Shown piece after piece: positions 60,773 through 64,000 of a DNA stretch of 64,000 nt. The stretch spans positions 186,001 to 250,000 of the forward strand of contig NZ_QMEY01000007.1 in the NCBI RefSeq assembly GCF_003315795.1, written 5' to 3'. The position numbers and the translations under genes were made by a program. This DNA comes from Spongiactinospora rosea (lineage in GTDB: Bacteria > Actinomycetota > Actinomycetes > Streptosporangiales > Streptosporangiaceae). Under the pieces are notes generated by a model. That model was not told the DNA's origin. It did no database searches and saw nothing but the letters and a program-made list of their open reading frames with translations. How positions within the stretch are numbered: the stretch's first letter is position 1; each line of letters starts with the position of its first letter.

Positions 60773-61885
60773 ATGGAGAACGTGCTGAGCAGGCGGGCGG
60801 TCAACCGGGCGACCCTCGCCCGGCAGTTGCTGCTGGACAAGGCCGAGATGCCGGTCATCGACGCCGTGGAGCACCTGGCCGGGTTGCAGGCGCAGACCCC
60901 GCACACCTGGTACGTGGGGCTGTGGTCGCGGCTGCACGGGTTCCGTGGCGAGTCGGCCGCGGGGCCGCTGGGCGAGCGGGAGCTGGTCAGGGCGGCGCTG
61001 ATGCGCGGCACGATCCACCTGGTCTCGGCGCGCGACTGCCTGGCGCTGCGGCCACTGGTGCAGCCGATGATCGAGCGGGCCACGATGACGACGTTCGGCA
61101 GGCGGCTGGCCGGGGTCGATCCGGTACGGCTGGCCGCCGCCGCCCGCGCGCACCTGGCCGAGCGCCCGCTGACCTTCGCCGCACTGGGCAGGCTGCTCGC
61201 CGAGGAGTGGCCGGACCACGACCCCCACGCGCTGGGCCAGGGCGCGCGGGCCTGGCTCACCCTGGTCCAGGTGCCTCCGCGCGGCCTGTGGGGGCGCAGC
61301 GGCCCGGTCGCGCACACCACGGCCGAGAGCTGGCTCGGTCCTGCCGGCGACGTGCACGCGATGACGCCGCAGACGATGGTGCTGCGCTACCTGGCGGCGT
61401 TCGGGCCCGCGTCGGTACAGGACGTGCAGCAGTGGTCCGGCCTGACCCGGCTGACGGAGGTGATGACCGGCCTTGACCTGGCCGAGTTCCGCACCGAGGA
61501 CGGCGGCCGGCTGTTCGACCTCCCCGGCGCCCCGCGCCCCGGCCCGGACGTCCCCGCCCCCGCGCGTTTCCTGTACGACTACGACAACCTGCTGCGCTCA
61601 CACGCGGACCGCTCGCGCGTCATCACCGACGCCTACTACGCGCAGAACTACGATCCGCACGGCTGGGCCGTCTCCTCGTTCCTGATCGACGGTTTCACGG
61701 CCGGTGACTGGCGGGTCACCAGGCAGGGCCGGACCTCGGTGCTCACCCTGCGCCCGTACTCCCCGCTGCCCGACCCTGACGCCGACGACCTGACCAAGGA
61801 GGGTGCCCGATTGCTGAACTTCCTGGCCCCCGGCGACGCCCACGACATCCGATTCGCCGCCCCCCGATCCGTCACCGGAGAGTGA
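60773..61885 (+). CDS. Winged-helix protein of the AlkZ/YcaQ DNA glycosylase family
   Basis: A 370-residue protein from an ATG at 60773 (AGGAGG about 30 bases upstream, weak). It carries the family's conserved QxQ motif at residues 39-41 (HLAGLQAQTPHTWY), a GTIHLVSARD block and later winged-helix modules (YLAAFGPASVQDVQQWSGL). By family knowledge, members such as Streptomyces AlkZ and E. coli YcaQ/AlkX unhook DNA interstrand crosslinks. The QAQ matches the active-site QxQ. Substrate is inferred. Confidence 0.8.
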   Translation: MENVLSRRAVNRATLARQLLLDKAEMPVIDAVEHLAGLQAQTPHTWYVGLWSRLHGFRGESAAGPLGERELVRAALMRGTIHLVSARDCLALRPLVQPMIERATMTTFGRRLAGVDPVRLAAAARAHLAERPLTFAALGRLLAEEWPDHDPHALGQGARAWLTLVQVPPRGLWGRSGPVAHTTAESWLGPAGDVHAMTPQTMVLRYLAAFGPASVQDVQQWSGLTRLTEVMTGLDLAEFRTEDGGRLFDLPGAPRPGPDVPAPARFLYDYDNLLRSHADRSRVITDAYYAQNYDPHGWAVSSFLIDGFTAGDWRVTRQGRTSVLTLRPYSPLPDPDADDLTKEGARLLNFLAPGDAHDIRFAAPRSVTGE

Positions 61886-62214
61886 CCAGGGGCGTCGGAG
61901 TCGGTCGGAAGCCTCGTGGCGCACGGCCGGGCGAACACTGCGGCGAACGCCTGGCCGGTCGCCTCCGCCGGGTAAGCGGCGGCTGCGACCAGGCCGTATG
62001 CCACGAGGCCCCCTGGGACCAAACTGACACTTGCCAGGATGACGTAAATGCAACCTACTTGCAATAGTGGCCCGCTCTACCAGCCGCGAGCGATGTCTGA
62101 GACCATGGTCGGGCAGGGGACGCACCCCCGCCGGCTTGCTCTGACCGAAGATCTCGACAAAAAAGCGGCCCTGTCTCTACAGGTCGCATTACGCAAATCG
62201 GTAAGCTGCCACCC
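61886..62214. other. Intergenic region upstream of the tandem kinases
   Basis: About 330 bases between the AlkZ-like gene and the first kinase. No convincing gene or repeat. A TAAGCT box at 62202-62207 lies 7 bases before the kinase ATG and may be a -10 element for a leaderless message, but no clear -35 was seen. Confidence 0.4.
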
Positions 62215-63378
62215 ATGCGTGCGCCCTCGGGATACCTTCTTGCCGCGCGCTATCGGCTGAGCGAACCTGTCGGCCGCGGCGGCATGGGCACCGTTTGGCG
62301 AGCACGCGATGAGCTCCTGGACCGTCAAGTGGCTGTCAAGGAGGTCCGTCTGCCGCTCGTTCTCGACGAGGATCTGCGCTCCGAGTTGTGCGCCAGGACC
62401 GAGCGGGAGGGACGGGCGACGGCCATGGTCGCGCACCCCTCGGTGATCACCGTGTTCGACGTGGTGACCGAGGACGACCGGCCCTGGATCGTGATGGAGC
62501 TGCTGCAGGCCAGGTCGCTGGAGCAGTTCATCCGCGAGGAGGGGCCGCTGCCGCCGCGCAAGGTGGCCGAGATCGGCAGGCAGGTGCTGGGCGCGCTGCG
62601 CGCCGTACACGCCAAGGGCATCCTGCACCGCGACGTGAAGCCGAGCAACGTGCTGGTCACCCACGATCGGGCGGTGCTGACCGACTTCGGGCTGGCCGCG
62701 CTGGAGGGTGACGCGTCGATCACGCAGGCGGGCATCGTGCTCGGTTCCGCCGGTTACATCGCGCCCGAGCGGGTGCTGGGCGACAAGGCCAGCCCCGCCG
62801 CCGACCTGTGGTCGCTCGGCGCGACCCTGTACACCGCGGTGGAGGGCAAGGGCCTGCACGGACGGCGTACCGCGGCGGCCGCCCTGGCCGCGCTCACCAG
62901 CGGCGCGCCGATCCCGATGGAGAAGGCCGGGCCGCTCGCCCCGGTGCTGCGCGGCCTGCTCCGCATCGACCCCGACACCCGGCTCGACGCGGCCAGGGCG
63001 TCGCTGATGCTGGCCAGGGTGGCGGCGGGCGGTTCGGCCGAGGAGCCGCTCGCCCAGGCCGCCCGCAAGCCCGTGCGCGCGGCGATCCCCGTCCCGCCGG
63101 CCGCGCGCAGGCCCGGCCACCGCGGCGTGCACCGGGCCGAGTCGCGGCCCGCGCCGCCGCGCGACGCGCCGGTGGCCCCGCATCGTCCCGGCGGCGCGCC
63201 CGCCGTGCCGCCCCAGTCGCAAGCGCAGCGCGGCGGTCACCGCCGGGCCACGGAGGGAGTGCATCGCAAACCGGCCGAGCCACCGCCGCCCAGGCCATTG
63301 GTGCTGCGTATGTCCACGATCATCAGAATGGTCCTGCCTCGCCGCTTCTGGCCGCGCGAACTTCGCAAGCGAGGCTAA
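62215..63378 (+). CDS. Ser/Thr protein kinase (no membrane anchor)
   Basis: A 387-residue kinase. The kinase domain (about 8-265) has VGRGGMGTVWRA, VAVKEV, HRDVKPSN, DFGLAA and SAGYIAPER. The rest is Pro/Ala/Arg-rich with a basic end (PRRFWPRELRKRG). There is no transmembrane helix, so it is probably cytosolic, unlike the kinase at 41212. A second, related kinase follows 35 bases later, so the two may be co-transcribed. Confidence 0.9.
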   Translation: MRAPSGYLLAARYRLSEPVGRGGMGTVWRARDELLDRQVAVKEVRLPLVLDEDLRSELCARTEREGRATAMVAHPSVITVFDVVTEDDRPWIVMELLQARSLEQFIREEGPLPPRKVAEIGRQVLGALRAVHAKGILHRDVKPSNVLVTHDRAVLTDFGLAALEGDASITQAGIVLGSAGYIAPERVLGDKASPAADLWSLGATLYTAVEGKGLHGRRTAAAALAALTSGAPIPMEKAGPLAPVLRGLLRIDPDTRLDAARASLMLARVAAGGSAEEPLAQAARKPVRAAIPVPPAARRPGHRGVHRAESRPAPPRDAPVAPHRPGGAPAVPPQSQAQRGGHRRATEGVHRKPAEPPPPRPLVLRMSTIIRMVLPRRFWPRELRKRG

Positions 63379-63413
63379 AGCGGTTCGTAACCAGAAATGG
63401 CTATCGTCTACAC

Positions 63414-64000
63414 ATGCCGCCCCATCGTCAGAGCCACCTGCTCGCCGATCGTTACGAGCTGATCTCGCCCATCGGCCGTGGCACCATGGGAACCGTTTGG
63501 CGAGCCCGCGACCACTCCCTCGGTCGCGACGTGGCGGTCAAGGAGATCCGCCAGGAGCCCGGACTCAGCGACCCGCAGCAGGCCGAGCTGCGCGAACGCA
63601 TGCTCCGCGAGGGCCGCTCCGCGGCGCGGATCAACCACCCGTCCGTCGCCGTCGTCTACGACGCCATCGAGGCGGAGGGACGTCCGTGGATCATCATGGA
63701 GCTGGTGGAGGCCCGTTCGCTGGAGCAGGTGATCGACGAGGAGGGGCCGCTGCCGCCGCGCCTCGTCGCCGAGATCGGCTCGGACCTGCTCGGCGCGCTG
63801 CGCGCGGCGCACGCCCAGGGCATCCTGCACCGTGACGTCAAACCGGGCAACGTACTGGTCACCGAGAACGGGCGGGTGGTGCTCACCGACTTCGGCATCG
63901 CCAAGGCGGCGGGTGACGCCAAGCTGACCAGGACCGGCATGGTGATCGGGTCGCCGGGGTATACGGCGCCGGAGCGGGCGCGCGGCGAGTACACGGGGCC
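63414..64000 (+). CDS. Ser/Thr protein kinase, N-terminal part (3' end outside window)
   Basis: The first 195 residues of a second kinase from an ATG at 63414. The G-loop is IGRGTMGTVWRA, and VAVKEI, HRDVKPGN and DFGIAK are present. It closely resembles the previous kinase (for example MGTVWRARD and PPR(L/K)VAEIG), so the pair looks like a tandem duplication. A TATCGT box at 63402-63407 lies just upstream, fitting a leaderless start. Any C-terminal or membrane part is beyond the edge. Confidence 0.88.
   Translation, partial: MPPHRQSHLLADRYELISPIGRGTMGTVWRARDHSLGRDVAVKEIRQEPGLSDPQQAELRERMLREGRSAARINHPSVAVVYDAIEAEGRPWIIMELVEARSLEQVIDEEGPLPPRLVAEIGSDLLGALRAAHAQGILHRDVKPGNVLVTENGRVVLTDFGIAKAAGDAKLTRTGMVIGSPGYTAPERARGEYTG

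Overview
This window is GC-rich (roughly 70% by eye) DNA with strong third-position G/C, GTG and TTG starts, several probable leaderless genes, F420-type enzymes, many TetR-type regulators and multiple Ser/Thr kinases. That points to a filamentous actinomycete. A Streptosporangiaceae-like host is my guess but is not proven. No tRNA, rRNA or transposase gene was recognised.

Layout. (1) 1-11,937, minus strand: a NUDIX hydrolase (cut by the window edge) lies downstream of a seven-gene conjugation/type IV secretion-like operon. Its order is TcpC/VirB8-like, a small TcpD/VirB2-like membrane protein, TcpE fused to a coiled coil and a MinD-like domain, a VirB4-like ATPase, a VirB6-like membrane protein, a second VirB8-like protein and a cell-wall hydrolase. 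No relaxase, coupling protein or integrase is visible, so it could be a resident secretion system or part of a larger element. (2) 12,300-15,470: two regulator/target loci (TetR with a thioesterase, ArsR with an MFS pump), each with a palindromic operator candidate. (3) 15,471-16,878: a leader and a type I-E-like CRISPR array of 14 repeats and 13 spacers with no cas gene in the window. (4) 17,013-28,104: accessory genes, including three secreted S1 proteases whose mature N-terminus coincides with the signal-peptidase site, a TetR/DUF1348 pair with twin operators, an XRE regulator, a small ArsR-SRPBCC/DUF1905/VOC operon, a secreted thermolysin-like protein that has lost its zinc ligands, and a GNAT/HxlR pair that is divergent from an MFS pump.

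(5) 29,355-41,044: mostly conserved actinobacterial genes: ychF, rmuC, a DUF6542 protein, ispH, a lipid-droplet-type protein, xseA, xseB, a DUF4245 protein, a TetR regulator, glpX, a DUF1707 protein and an ABC exporter pair. From memory, ychF to xseB follows the same gene neighbourhood as Mycobacterium tuberculosis Rv1112 to Rv1107c. (6) 41,212-49,146: a membrane-anchored Ser/Thr kinase, an XRE/anti-sigma-like ATPase pair resembling whiJ-type loci, and a large secreted SGNH hydrolase with ten FG-GAP-like repeats built from a duplicated five-repeat block. (7) 49,787-57,759: regulator-linked metabolic cassettes (F420 oxidoreductase with a SnoaL-like protein and TetR; FAD monooxygenase with TetR; MocR with an EamA exporter) and a TIM-barrel isomerase. 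(8) 57,860-64,000: class I fumarase, a pentapeptide-repeat membrane protein, an AlkZ-like DNA glycosylase candidate and two tandem Ser/Thr kinases, the last cut by the window edge.

A recurring theme is small regulator-target modules with near-perfect palindromes in the intergenic DNA. The most unusual items are the TcpE-coiled coil-MinD fusion with a degenerate P-loop, the pseudo-thermolysin, the propeptide-less protease trio and the duplicated FG-GAP array.
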